Source: Desulfobacteraceae bacterium (lineage in GTDB: Bacteria > Desulfobacterota > Desulfobacteria > Desulfobacterales > Desulfosalsimonadaceae). From it: 24,976 nucleotides of DNA. The position numbers and the translations under genes were made by a program. Positions within the stretch are counted from its first letter, which is position 1, and each line of letters opens with the position of its first letter. Positions 7,756 through 15,161 of this stretch are shown here, one piece after another. The notes beneath the pieces were generated by a model. That model saw nothing but the letters and a program-made list of their open reading frames with translations, made no database searches and was not told the DNA's origin. The DNA lies in contig JAGGYV010000280.1 in assembly GCA_021162325.1 (NCBI GenBank), positions 1-24,976 of the forward strand, in the 5' to 3' direction.

Positions 7756-8286
7756 CTACCACTGTGTAAATACATCCAGTAATCCTTCCATTCCCAAGTA
7801 ATTTCTTGCACTTGAATACCGCCAGTGTTCAGCCTTATCCACATATCCCCGCTTGACGGGGTTGTGGTGAATATATTCAACTTTTTGTTTCATCATGGCT
7901 TCGTTCTGTATCCATTCCGGATGCACGCCTTCCTGCCAGAATTGATATGCCCGGTCTGACTTATGGGCTTTTTTGTAAAAAGCCAACTGATCAAGTATTG
8001 TTATGATCTTATTTTTCGAAAGAAAATGGATTAGATTTTTTGCTGTAAAAGACTTGAAGCGGGCAATGTCTTTGTCTAAATTTTCGCTTTGCGCAATGAT
8101 GTGCATATGATTTTCAAGGATTACATAGGCATAAACTTTGAGGCCATTATTAATGGCATAGCTTAATGAATCCAACAAAACACCAACCGTCTCCGGGCGA
8201 GTGAAAACAGGAATCCAGTGCAATACCGTACAGGTCATTAAATGCGGTTTATTGATTTCTGTAAAGCGGTATCTGCTTCTTCCCAT
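7756..8286 (-). mobile_element. REP-associated tyrosine transposase gene (RAYT, Y1/HUH family)
   Basis: This 176-residue CDS encodes a single-strand HUH nuclease of the Transposase_17/Y1 family. It has the metal-binding His pair in ENHMHII (His60 and His62), upstream hydrophobic strands, and the conserved tail YIHHNPVKRGYV. Tyr138 in that tail is the probable nucleophile, followed by WRYSSARNYLG. Domain length and motifs look intact, so the gene may be functional. The ATG at 8286 has GGAG 7 bases upstream. Identical REP hairpins lie 12 bases downstream and 13 bases upstream in opposite orientation, with a third 190 bases upstream. That is the arrangement expected of a RAYT acting on its own REPs by a single-strand mechanism. 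RAYTs are usually domesticated single-copy genes, not classical insertion sequences. Confidence 0.9.
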
Positions 8287-8299
8287 TTATTAACTCCGG

Positions 8300-8331
8300 T
8301 ATGCATTCCCACGGAGGACCGTGGGAACGAG
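8300..8331 (-). repeat. REP hairpin, copy 2 (inverted)
   Basis: An exact reverse complement of REP copy 1, placed just upstream of the transposase ribosome-binding site. Copies 1 and 2 form an inverted pair around the transposase gene. Confidence 0.85.
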
Positions 8332-8476
8332 AGTGCCCTGTTTTTTTTGGATGTTTGAGTTGACCTGCTGTACAATTTTAGGTTGAAAAGTATTTTTTTA
8401 ACGAATAGGACTTCATGCAATACATTATAATAATAGATATAAGTTTTTGATATTCATATTTTTAATTAAATTCATT

Positions 8477-8508
8477 CTCGTTCCCACGGTCCTCCGTGGG
8501 AATGCATA
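8477..8508 (+). repeat. REP hairpin, copy 3
   Basis: An exact third copy of the 32-base REP, in the same orientation as copy 1. It ends 9 bases before the stop codon of the DUF3783 gene. Copies 2 and 3 are separated by about 145 AT-rich bases without a gene, resembling a mosaic BIME. Confidence 0.85.
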
Positions 8509-8517
8509 TTCAATCTG

Positions 8518-8931
8518 CTATTTTTCAAGGTGAAGCCGCTCGTTGTTTAATTCCGAGATAAGTGCTTCAACTGTCCAGTTTTGAGAAGTCGGTGTCAGTG
8601 TTGCCCACAGCGGTTTTGGCAGTTTCATTTTTTTATAAGCAGACATGGTTAAATGTAATTCTTTTTCTGTTAAGCCGGACATGATAATTGCCCGTTCCAA
8701 CCCGCACTCACTATCCAGTCCTGACTCATGGTCTCTTATTACCATGTTTTTCATTCGTTCAAGCCGATCTTCATCTGTGATATATACGATCGGCAGGTTT
8801 TTAAATTTCTTATTTTTAAATATTTTCAAAATGGTTTTTCGCTCATCTGATGAAAAACCGCAAATCAGTAAGGATCTGGGGCCATACATTTTTTCTCTGG
8901 ATTCTCCGACAACTTTTAGGGAATGGTTCAT
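8518..8931 (-). CDS. DUF3783-type protein of unknown function
   Basis: The 137-residue product has an N-terminal part with an alternating hydrophobic pattern (LLICGF near residue 22, IVYITDED near 48). The C-terminal half reads RAIIMSGLTEKELHLTM, then LWATLTPTSQNWTVEALISELNNERLHL. That end matches what I recall of the DUF3783 domain (I-x-M-x-G-L, then T-P-T-x-x-NW-x-L-x-x-L-x-x-EL). It has no signal peptide, membrane segment or Cys cluster. An AAGGTG precedes the ATG by about 6 bases. The 3' end abuts REP copy 3. It diverges from the HD-domain gene over about 155 bases. No biochemical role is known for the family. Confidence 0.65.
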   Translation of the reverse strand: MNHSLKVVGESREKMYGPRSLLICGFSSDERKTILKIFKNKKFKNLPIVYITDEDRLERMKNMVIRDHESGLDSECGLERAIIMSGLTEKELHLTMSAYKKMKLPKPLWATLTPTSQNWTVEALISELNNERLHLEK

Positions 8932-9087
8932 TTTGCACCTTGGATTATATGTGTTATATTTTTGGACCGGAATTATTACTTTCCTGATATCATTTTTTGA
9001 TTTAATTTAAAAGAGTGCCGGAAAATAATCAATGGGAGTAATAATAAAATATTCAATAAACATGGAAGAAACTGCGAAGAGGGAGAC

Positions 9088-9681
9088 ATGACCATTAAAC
9101 GGCTGGAACAGCAGATACAGTTCATTATTGAAATTGATAAATTAAAACAGGTGATTCGGCAAACATATATCACCGATGCGACAAGACGTGAAAATTCCGT
9201 GGAGCATTCCTGGCACCTGGCGATGATGGCAATGGTGCTGGCAGAACATGCCAATGATCCGGACATTGATATCCAGCAGGTGATTAAAATGGTGCTGGTG
9301 CATGATATTGTTGAGATTGATGCCGGTGATACGTTTTTATATGACGATGAACATTCTGAGAGTAAAATCGATCGTGAAAAGGCTGCCGCTGATCGGTTGT
9401 TCAATCTGCTGCCGGAAGACCAAACAGAAGAGTTCCGCGAGTTATGGGATGAATTTGAAGCCCGTGAAACCAAAGATGCTAAATTCGCTTATGCCTTGGA
9501 CCGTCTTCAGCCAATGCTGCATAATGTGATCACTAAAGGAAAATCCTGGCAACAGCATGGAATTACGAAATCTCAGGTAATCAAAAAAAACAGCCCCATG
9601 CAGGAGGGCAGCGCGTCATTATGGGCGTATATTGCCAATCTTCTCGATTATGCTGTGAAAGAGGGGTATCTGTCGGAATAA
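9088..9681 (+). CDS. HD-domain phosphohydrolase, YfbR/HDDC2-like 5'-deoxynucleotidase family
   Basis: This 197-residue HD_3-type metal-dependent phosphohydrolase shows the full set of ligand residues: His40 (SVEHSWH), His72-Asp73 (LVHDIVE), Glu76 and Asp78 next to them, and a late Asp138 (ALDRLQPMLHN). Relatives such as YfbR and HDDC2 dephosphorylate deoxyribonucleoside 5'-monophosphates. The match is to the family, so the natural substrate is inferred. GAGGGAGAC directly before the ATG at 9088 is a good ribosome-binding site. The gene converges on the small membrane protein gene with only 6 bases between stops. Confidence 0.85.
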   Translation: MTIKRLEQQIQFIIEIDKLKQVIRQTYITDATRRENSVEHSWHLAMMAMVLAEHANDPDIDIQQVIKMVLVHDIVEIDAGDTFLYDDEHSESKIDREKAAADRLFNLLPEDQTEEFRELWDEFEARETKDAKFAYALDRLQPMLHNVITKGKSWQQHGITKSQVIKKNSPMQEGSASLWAYIANLLDYAVKEGYLSE

Positions 9682-9687
9682 AAAATT

Positions 9688-10053
9688 TTACCTCCCCGGC
9701 ATCAGCGGGTTGCAGTTTTTTATGACGACCTTGCCTTCAAGCACACTGCCCTTTGAATATTCACTAAAAATACAGGTATTGGTTTTCGGGTCATAGTTTT
9801 CAATCCAGAGGTTATCATCTTTCCATGTGGCGCCCATATGGCGTTGTCCGTCAGGAACGGAGATTGTCATCACGCCGCCATAACGCTTGACAAAAATCTG
9901 CTGAAAATGGAATGCATAGGCTCCCCAGCCGATTGTTAAAATAAGAATAGCAATAATCAGTCCGGCTTTCCATTTTTTCGCTTTTACTCCGACACTAAAT
10001 AAAACAGCTGCGGTTAGTCCGATGACAGCCGCCCAATATAAATATGTAATCAT
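9688..10053 (-). CDS. Small membrane-anchored protein, unknown function
   Basis: The 121 residues contain two N-terminal hydrophobic helices (about 3-22 and 30-48) separated by a basic turn (VKAKKWK). A soluble tail of about 70 residues follows, with RYGGVMTISVPDGQRHMGATWKDDNLWIENYD and two Cys residues (in NTCIF and KNCNP) that could form a disulfide. The positive turn suggests the tail faces the periplasm. AAGGAAG lies 4 bases before the ATG at 10053, a solid ribosome-binding site. I do not recognise the family. It is followed on the same strand only after a convergent boundary with the HD gene, and is separated from the nuclease gene by 125 bases, so it may be its own transcript. Confidence 0.7.
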   Translation of the reverse strand: MITYLYWAAVIGLTAAVLFSVGVKAKKWKAGLIIAILILTIGWGAYAFHFQQIFVKRYGGVMTISVPDGQRHMGATWKDDNLWIENYDPKTNTCIFSEYSKGSVLEGKVVIKNCNPLMPGR

Positions 10054-10178
10054 GGTTCTTCCTTTTACCTTTTTTCATGTTGTGTTTATGGGTTTTGTTT
10101 GTGAGAATTAAATGTCAAATTGTTGTACATATCATTTCCTGATGAATTAATGAACCATCCCCTTTGCCTGTCAAAACT

Positions 10179-11117
10179 TTAAGGAACAAAATTACAAAGT
10201 TCCCTGAAATTGCAGTAATCACAGAAAATTTTTACGGTTGTTTTTTCAAACAGGTCTTTTTCCTTGGGGATATTTTCCTCTATGCTGGCGCAGAAATCAT
10301 ACATTTCATTCGTTTCTTTTTTTACAGTATCTGCAAAATTGTCTGTGTCCGTCCGTGAAATACGCAAGGTGTCTTCTGCATATTCCGGTTTCAGGTAGGC
10401 AATGATGGGGTGGATTTTTTCAGGCGCATGGTCAAAGTGGAACGCGGCCCAGGCAGTGTATCCGAGCATCTGTTTGTGATGTTTGTTTTTGTCAGCTTTG
10501 CCGGTTTTCCAGTCCATGATGTATAGCACATCGTCAACGGGAAACAGGAAGTCAACTTTGCAGTATGCTTTTAATCCGTTAATTACGGTCTGGCCGTAGC
10601 CGGGTGGTTCGATGACCCACTGGTCCTTGTTTTTTACGGCGTTTTGGATCACCCACATAAATCGCCGGCTGTTTAAAAGATTGCTTAAAATCAGCTGGAC
10701 GGTGTCATAGATGTCATCGATGTTCAGCTGGCTGATTTTTTTGTAATAAATCTCTGAAAAGGGTTTTTGGCAGTATTGTTCAGTGATTTTTCGGGCATAA
10801 TTATAGAATCTTGCCGAATCAATCTGCTGTTCGGTTTTTTGGAGCCTTTCCAAAAGTACTTTGATAATGTCATGGACAATGTTCCCGATTTCAAGGGGAA
10901 TAGAGGTCATTTTTTTGAGCCGGTTGATTTTATTTGCAGGATGTTCCGGATCAAATTTTGCATAGTATGTATAATAATACCTTCTCCGGCATGTCTTAAA
11001 GGTGTCGTAACGGGAGGCAGACCATCCCAGGATCGGGGTGAATCCAAATCGTTTAATTGGGCGCATAGTTTTGTCATTTCCGTTTATGGTGTTTTCTGAA
11101 GTCATATCCCACAGCAT
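10179..11117 (-). CDS. PD-(D/E)XK nuclease with Cas4/AddB-like Fe-S cluster cysteines
   Basis: The 312 residues have the order expected of RecB-family nucleases carrying an iron-sulfur staple. SASRYDTFKTCRRRYYYTYY supplies Cys43, IGNIVHD the conserved His82, KVDFLF Asp189, and MDWKTGK Asp202 and Lys204; QMLGY is the Q-x-x-x-Y motif. The C-terminal CDYCNFRELC gives Cys299, Cys302 and Cys308. The spacing C...C-x2-C-x5-C matches the 4Fe-4S ligands of AddB and Cas4. The protein should cut DNA, probably as an exonuclease. No helicase, AddA or cas gene accompanies it. The start is uncertain: ATGs at 11117, 11105 and 11066 are all possible and none has a clear ribosome-binding site. The gene lies 15 bases after the secreted-protein gene. 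Confidence 0.85.
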   Translation of the reverse strand: MLWDMTSENTINGNDKTMRPIKRFGFTPILGWSASRYDTFKTCRRRYYYTYYAKFDPEHPANKINRLKKMTSIPLEIGNIVHDIIKVLLERLQKTEQQIDSARFYNYARKITEQYCQKPFSEIYYKKISQLNIDDIYDTVQLILSNLLNSRRFMWVIQNAVKNKDQWVIEPPGYGQTVINGLKAYCKVDFLFPVDDVLYIMDWKTGKADKNKHHKQMLGYTAWAAFHFDHAPEKIHPIIAYLKPEYAEDTLRISRTDTDNFADTVKKETNEMYDFCASIEENIPKEKDLFEKTTVKIFCDYCNFRELCNFVP

Positions 11118-11132
11118 TGCTGAGGAGCAGGT

Positions 11133-12221
11133 TTATTGAATAATTTTAAAATATACATTATCTTTTTTGATTCCATCGACAAACAGGGCAGCCTGAAATA
11201 TTCCGGTAGATGAGACTTCCCAACGCCATATTTTTTGCTTGTTCTCAGGGATATAATCGACCATTTCAAAAATCACTTTTCCGGTAGAAGGCACCATTAT
11301 TTTTATGGTAACGACATTGCCGCCATATCCTTTGACAATAATTGCCATTTCTTCTTTTATTGTAAATAGATCGGTTGGCTGGAAACGGCTGTTTTTTAAA
11401 TTCGTCACTCGGTATGTGCAGATTCCATCATCATCAGGCGATTTGTATGTGTTTTTATAGTCAGAATCACCAGTATTATTTTTGCTTGTTTTAACAATTT
11501 TTTTAACAGTCGGGGGGGGTGCTTTCGGTTTTGCCTGATAATGGATTGATAAATTATCAGAAACCGTTGAAAGCCCGACGTTGTCAGTAGATTTTACTTT
11601 AATATTAACTATGCTGTCAGCAGACGTTGGTGTATATGCGTATTCCCATTGACCGTTTCTAAAATAATCAACACTGCAAAAGGAAAGACCGCCATCAGCG
11701 CAAATTTTTACAGAGGCAATTCCGGATAGATTGTCAGAGGTTGTCCCATAAATAATAATGGGTGCGGTTGTGAAATATGAGTGATTCGTCGGCCTGATGA
11801 TCTGAATTTCCGGATAGGTGTTGTCTACAGAAAGGGTATTGGATCTGCATTTGACAGGATCGATGCCCGTTGGGTCGAGAACGATAGCGTTGAGATGAAC
11901 CAAGGCCGCTCCCCGGAATGACCCCACGAAGAAAGATCCGCTGATATCACCGGTATTTGGATTAATCTTCAGTCCTTTTGAAACATCCCGGATCATGTGG
12001 TCCTGATTATCCACAAGGCGGGCTGACACAAGGGTTGAGTGAGGGGCTACGGATCCGTTGAACGTCAGGATATTCCCATTATGAACATATTGACCCTGTC
12101 CGTCCGGCGCATTCAGAGAAAAATCTCTAATGGCAAGCGGTTCAAGGGATTCACATTCAGCCGTGCCCAAAAGAAAAAAAAATAATATAAATATAAGGGA
12201 TGATTTTTTTATCATTTTCAA
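11133..12221 (-). CDS. Secreted protein with Ig-like region, unknown function
   Basis: The 362-residue product begins with a Sec signal peptide (MKMIKKSS, then a hydrophobic core to about residue 18 and TAEC). It lacks a proper lipobox, so it is more likely periplasmic or exported than a lipoprotein. Residues about 125-230 look like a bacterial Ig/Big-type domain (PEIQIIRPTNHSYF, YGTTSDNLSGIASVKI, VKSTDNVGLSTVSDNLSI). A proline-lysine linker (PKAPPPTVKK) leads to a C-terminal beta-rich domain (about 265-362). Paired cysteines could be disulfide bonded. No catalytic motif is apparent. The gene is 15 bases upstream of the nuclease gene and probably shares its transcript, although the two products act in different compartments. 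Confidence 0.75.
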   Translation of the reverse strand: MKMIKKSSLIFILFFFLLGTAECESLEPLAIRDFSLNAPDGQGQYVHNGNILTFNGSVAPHSTLVSARLVDNQDHMIRDVSKGLKINPNTGDISGSFFVGSFRGAALVHLNAIVLDPTGIDPVKCRSNTLSVDNTYPEIQIIRPTNHSYFTTAPIIIYGTTSDNLSGIASVKICADGGLSFCSVDYFRNGQWEYAYTPTSADSIVNIKVKSTDNVGLSTVSDNLSIHYQAKPKAPPPTVKKIVKTSKNNTGDSDYKNTYKSPDDDGICTYRVTNLKNSRFQPTDLFTIKEEMAIIVKGYGGNVVTIKIMVPSTGKVIFEMVDYIPENKQKIWRWEVSSTGIFQAALFVDGIKKDNVYFKIIQ

Positions 12222-12545
12222 AGTTATAATTACTGTTTATCCTGAATTTTATAACTTATAAAAAAATATTGATGTATTTGAGTTTAATAATATCCGGAAG
12301 TATATCGGTAGAAAAGGAATTGGCAAGAACCGGAAATCATAAACCGGGTCAGTAGGATTTTAAAATAATACACAAATGCCCAATACCCGGCAGATAAGCT
12401 CCAAATTATATAAATACATATTATCATGTGATAATATGGAGCAATTCGAATATCCAGTCAAGCAAAATGACCATCCCGTAAAAAATTAGATTTTGACGAC
12501 AAAGAAAAAATAAAACTGGTTATTTTGATGTTTCGCTATGGGTTA
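12222..12545. other. 324-base intergenic region with a palindrome and a possible repeat fragment
   Basis: No gene is supported. A perfect AT-rich palindrome lies at 12417-12438 (listed separately). A stretch at about 12476-12510, beginning CGTAAAAAATTAGATTTTGACG, weakly resembles the left end of element B (7433 onward) and may be a worn copy. The promoter for the secreted-protein gene should lie in the left part, but I see no convincing boxes. No clear hisG terminator was found. Confidence 0.4.
12398..12442. repeat. Two mutually exclusive hairpins
   Basis: CATATTATCA (12417-12426) pairs perfectly with TGATAATATG (12429-12438). Alternatively GCTCCAAATTAT (12398-12409) pairs with ATAATATGGAGC (12431-12442) at 11 of 12 positions. 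The right arm is shared, so only one form can exist at a time. No T-run follows on either strand. Confidence 0.5.
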
Positions 12546-13403
12546 TTATAGTCGGCATGTTCTGATGTTGGTTACAATGATGCCTTTTGCCCCTAATTCT
12601 GTCAGTTCATCCATTACATTATTGATATTTTTTTGTTTTACCATGGCTTTAACTGCTACCCACCCTGATTTGCTTAAAGGCGCGATGGTCGGGGACTCAA
12701 TCCCTGGTGTGACAGCACAGAACTTTTTGAGCAGCGTTTCCGGTGCATCATATTCAACCATGACGTATTCCCGCGCCACGACGATTCCGCGCAGTCTTTC
12801 TATGCAGGTTTTGATGATTGCTTCGTCAAGCGATGTATGCGGGCCTGAAATAACCAATGCTTCGGATTCAAGAATGGGCGATCCGACAATTTTCAAACCG
12901 GCTTCGGTAAGCGTTCTACCGGATTGAACCACATCGGCTATGACGTCTGCTACCCCTAAGGTGACGCTGATCTCAACAGCGCCGTCGAGCTTTACAATAT
13001 CCGACTGAATCTGTCGGTTGGCCAAATCTTTTTTTACAAGGTGAGGATATGATGTGGCGATCCGCAGGCCGGTGAAATCATTTGGGGTCAGTGAACTCTG
13101 GCGAGGAACAGCATAACAGAATTTAGATTGGCCGAAACCCAGGGCCAGCACCTCGTCAAGCACGACATCTGCTTCATGTGCCAGGTCTCTTCCGGTAATT
13201 CCGATGTCAATAATGCCACGGCTCACATAAACAGCAATATCCCGGGGTCGAAGAAACACAAAATCGATCTCATTTTTTTTGTCATGTACGAATAATTCAC
13301 GGTTATACCGTTTGCATGTATAACCCGCTTCGGTCATCAGGCGTACTGAGTCTTCAGAGAGCGTTCCTTTATTGGGTAAAGCGATCTTTATCATTTTAAC
13401 CAT
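12546..13403 (-). CDS. hisG: ATP phosphoribosyltransferase, long form
   Basis: HisG joins ATP and PRPP to form phosphoribosyl-ATP, the first and feedback-controlled step of histidine synthesis. At 285 residues with a C-terminal regulatory domain (about 215-285, VKAMVKQKNINNVMDELTELGAKGIIVTNI) it is the long, HisZ-independent type. Visible signatures are IALPNKGTLSEDS, IIDIGITGRDLA and the PRPP-loop region GVADVIADVVQSGRTLTEAGL. The start is ambiguous: ATG at 13403 and ATG three codons later at 13394 share an AAAGGA that is too close to the first and rather far from the second. It lies 17 bases after hisE, in the same direction, so the first two pathway enzymes are probably co-transcribed. Other his genes are not in the window. 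Confidence 0.95.
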   Translation of the reverse strand: MVKMIKIALPNKGTLSEDSVRLMTEAGYTCKRYNRELFVHDKKNEIDFVFLRPRDIAVYVSRGIIDIGITGRDLAHEADVVLDEVLALGFGQSKFCYAVPRQSSLTPNDFTGLRIATSYPHLVKKDLANRQIQSDIVKLDGAVEISVTLGVADVIADVVQSGRTLTEAGLKIVGSPILESEALVISGPHTSLDEAIIKTCIERLRGIVVAREYVMVEYDAPETLLKKFCAVTPGIESPTIAPLSKSGWVAVKAMVKQKNINNVMDELTELGAKGIIVTNIRTCRL

Positions 13404-13420
13404 TTTCCTTTGCAGGGCAT

Positions 13421-13684
13421 CTATAAGTACTTGTAAACATCTCCTAACGTTAAATCACACGCAAGCATCATTACCTGAATATGATAAATCAGCTGAGAAA
13501 TCTCTTCCGCTGTTTTCTCCTGCCCCTCGTATTCCGATGCCATCCATACTTCAGCTGCTTCTTCGACAAGTTTTTTCCCAATGGCATGTTTCCCGGCTTC
13601 CAGGGCTTTCACCGTTCCGGAACCGTCATCACCCCTGGCGGCTTTGCCTTTCAATTCTGTAAAAAGATTTTCAAAAGATTTCAT
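13421..13684 (-). CDS. hisE: Phosphoribosyl-ATP pyrophosphatase
   Basis: HisE removes pyrophosphate from phosphoribosyl-ATP, the second histidine step. The 87-residue protein starts at MKSFENLFTEL; the open frame continues upstream to 13810, but that extension is not part of the family. The alpha-helical MazG-like core is clear: GKKLVEEAAEVWMAS supplies the E-E-x-x-E ligands. The second motif reads EEISQLIYH where many bacterial HisE proteins have EAADLLYH. Actinobacterial HisE, as I recall it, also has EEISQLLY, so the D-to-Q change is probably a known lineage variant and need not inactivate the enzyme. GGGAG lies about 13 bases upstream. It is a stand-alone HisE, not a HisIE fusion, followed directly by hisG. 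Confidence 0.93.
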   Translation of the reverse strand: MKSFENLFTELKGKAARGDDGSGTVKALEAGKHAIGKKLVEEAAEVWMASEYEGQEKTAEEISQLIYHIQVMMLACDLTLGDVYKYL

Positions 13685-13880
13685 GCTGCAAACTTTACTC
13701 CCTTTATGTTGTTTTAACGTTGACGCCATCAATAATAAATAAGTCAAGCAAAGAACCGCATCAAAAATGTGAGTTATTCCGGTAAAAGTCAAACAAATTT
13801 TTATCGTCATGGAATGAAAACCAGTTAAAAATTATAAATTTTAAGTGGGATTTGTATCGGAATTGAATCCCTGAAACCGT

Positions 13881-13910
13881 TTGACAATGGGTGGGTTTAT
13901 CTGGTTTGAT
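13881..13910 (+). promoter_or_regulatory. Candidate promoter for the 307-residue unknown gene
   Basis: TTGACA at 13881-13886 and TTTGAT at 13905-13910 are 18 bases apart. The predicted start point falls about 50 bases before the ATG at 13967. The -35 box is consensus and the -10 box is weak. Confidence 0.4.
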
Positions 13911-13966
13911 ATCTTTTTTTATTTCAGACATTGGACCTATAGAAAAGTAAGATATAAGAGGAACAT

Positions 13967-14890
13967 ATGATGGACGAGATATCCCAAAAAATCAAGCAGT
14001 GGATTAAAGATGGTAAAGACCCCCGAAGCGCGCATTGGCAGGGAGCGCTGGAGGCCATGCTGAATATTTTTAAGCCGTATCTGGAACCCGGCAGGCTGAT
14101 TCCTGTTCAGCCTCTGGATGAAGAAGAAATGGCAGTATTTCTGGCTGTCATGGAGATCGTTAATTTGAGCCCCAACCTGTTGGCTGCTTTTTTACCGCCG
14201 GCTATTGCTGAAAAAGTGACCCCACCGGAATTCGCAGAAGAGCTTCAACATATTGAAAAGGGAAAACCGTCTTATAAAATTTTGATTTCCCGGGCCGGAA
14301 AAGAACAAAGAATTTTCTGTGCTGAAATATCCGAACATGCGAACAAACCAGGGGTGGATATTTTCCAGTCCGGTGCCTTGCTGGGAACTTACAATTTTGA
14401 AAATCAGCAGGATTGTTTTTCCCAATTAAATAAAGTCATCCGGGCACATATCTGGGAAAAGGAAAAATGGGACCCGGGTGATTATAAACGATACACGATC
14501 AACTGGTTTGAAAAAGTAATGAATCTTCATAAAGGCACCGTCCTCGTTGAAGAAGATTTTTCTTTTTTTCACAGCCCGACGTTGATCAAGAGTAACAAAA
14601 TTGATGTCATTTTTATTTTGATTTTTGAAATAATTCAAAAACGATTGAAGGACCCGGATGATTCGTTGAAAAATCGTGTTGCAGAAATTCAGGCATCTGA
14701 TGACGCAGAGGTTAAAAAAAATCAACTCAATGATTTGGTGAATAAGGCTGTTCTTGAACCGTTGACGGTGATGAAAGATTGTGATGTCGTTAAATTTGAC
14801 GATTTTACCGACAAAGAAACCGAACAGTTTAGTCGTGAATTTGCGGCAACAATTCAAAGAATCGTCAACTATGTGGGGACGGTGATGTGA
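13967..14890 (+). CDS. Soluble protein of unknown function, 307 residues
   Basis: I do not recognise this family. The protein is acidic and soluble, with no signal peptide and no membrane helix. The N-terminal 95 residues look helical (WIKDGKDPRSAHWQGALEAM, then an LP-rich stretch NLSPNLLAAFLPPAIAEKV). A beta-rich central part follows (SYKILISRAGKEQRIFCAEI). The C-terminal half is helical, with charged stretches (LKDPDDSLKNRVAEIQ) and ends NYVGTVM. AGAGG lies 5 bases before the first ATG and 8 before a second ATG immediately after it, so either start is possible. It diverges from hisE and has its own candidate promoter. Expression looks likely from the clean ribosome-binding site and consistent coding pattern. 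Confidence 0.75.
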   Translation: MMDEISQKIKQWIKDGKDPRSAHWQGALEAMLNIFKPYLEPGRLIPVQPLDEEEMAVFLAVMEIVNLSPNLLAAFLPPAIAEKVTPPEFAEELQHIEKGKPSYKILISRAGKEQRIFCAEISEHANKPGVDIFQSGALLGTYNFENQQDCFSQLNKVIRAHIWEKEKWDPGDYKRYTINWFEKVMNLHKGTVLVEEDFSFFHSPTLIKSNKIDVIFILIFEIIQKRLKDPDDSLKNRVAEIQASDDAEVKKNQLNDLVNKAVLEPLTVMKDCDVVKFDDFTDKETEQFSREFAATIQRIVNYVGTVM

Positions 14891-14953
14891 TAGTTCCTTA
14901 TCTCTAATTTTTGTATTTTTTTGACCAACTTTTTTAAAAACTCAAAAAGTATG

Positions 14954-15084
14954 AAGTGCCTAAAGTGATCTAAAGTGCCTAAAGTTGTGGACTGCGCAAA
15001 AAGCGCGATCATTTTTAAAATAAAAATTGAAAATGCCGAAGGCATTAAGCATAACTTTAGCTCACTTCAAACTTTAGCTCACTT
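14954..15084. repeat. Large inverted-repeat element with nested hairpins
   Basis: The outer arms are 14954-14986 (AAGTGCCTAAAGT, repeated twice) and 15053-15084 (AACTTTAGCTCACTT, repeated twice), complementary apart from short indels. Inside are two perfect small hairpins, GCGC-AAAAA-GCGC (14994-15006) and AATGCC-GAA-GGCATT (15032-15046). There is no coding capacity. A purine-rich tandem of GAGGGAA units follows at about 15117-15136. It occupies the gap between the unknown gene and the convergent ykgJ-like gene, where it could also serve as a two-way terminator. Confidence 0.6.
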
Positions 15085-15161
15085 TTAACTTTTCCGGTTT
15101 ATCCGGATTAGGTATAAGAGGGAAGAGGGAAGAGGGACCGGACCACTATTAATAAAATGAA

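Noticed and set aside
8238..8420. Minus-strand open frame of 60 codons across REP copy 2
   Set aside because: It runs through the hairpin and the start of the transposase gene in another frame; no coding signs.
7712..8508. Repeated 32-base units considered as a CRISPR array
   Set aside because: Only three copies, one inverted, separated by about 560 and 145 bases, and each is a strong palindrome beside a RAYT gene; that is a REP arrangement.
10179..11117. Calling the nuclease Cas4
   Set aside because: Residue pattern fits Cas4 and AddB alike, the protein is longer than Cas4, and no cas genes or CRISPR repeats occur in the window.
13685..13810. N-terminal extension of hisE to position 13810
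   Set aside because: The extra 42 residues are hydrophobic and unlike HisE, whose family start fits the ATG at 13684.
14426..14857. Minus-strand open frame of 143 codons within the 307-residue gene
   Set aside because: Antisense shadow with no start signal; the sense frame has AGAGG and a candidate promoter.
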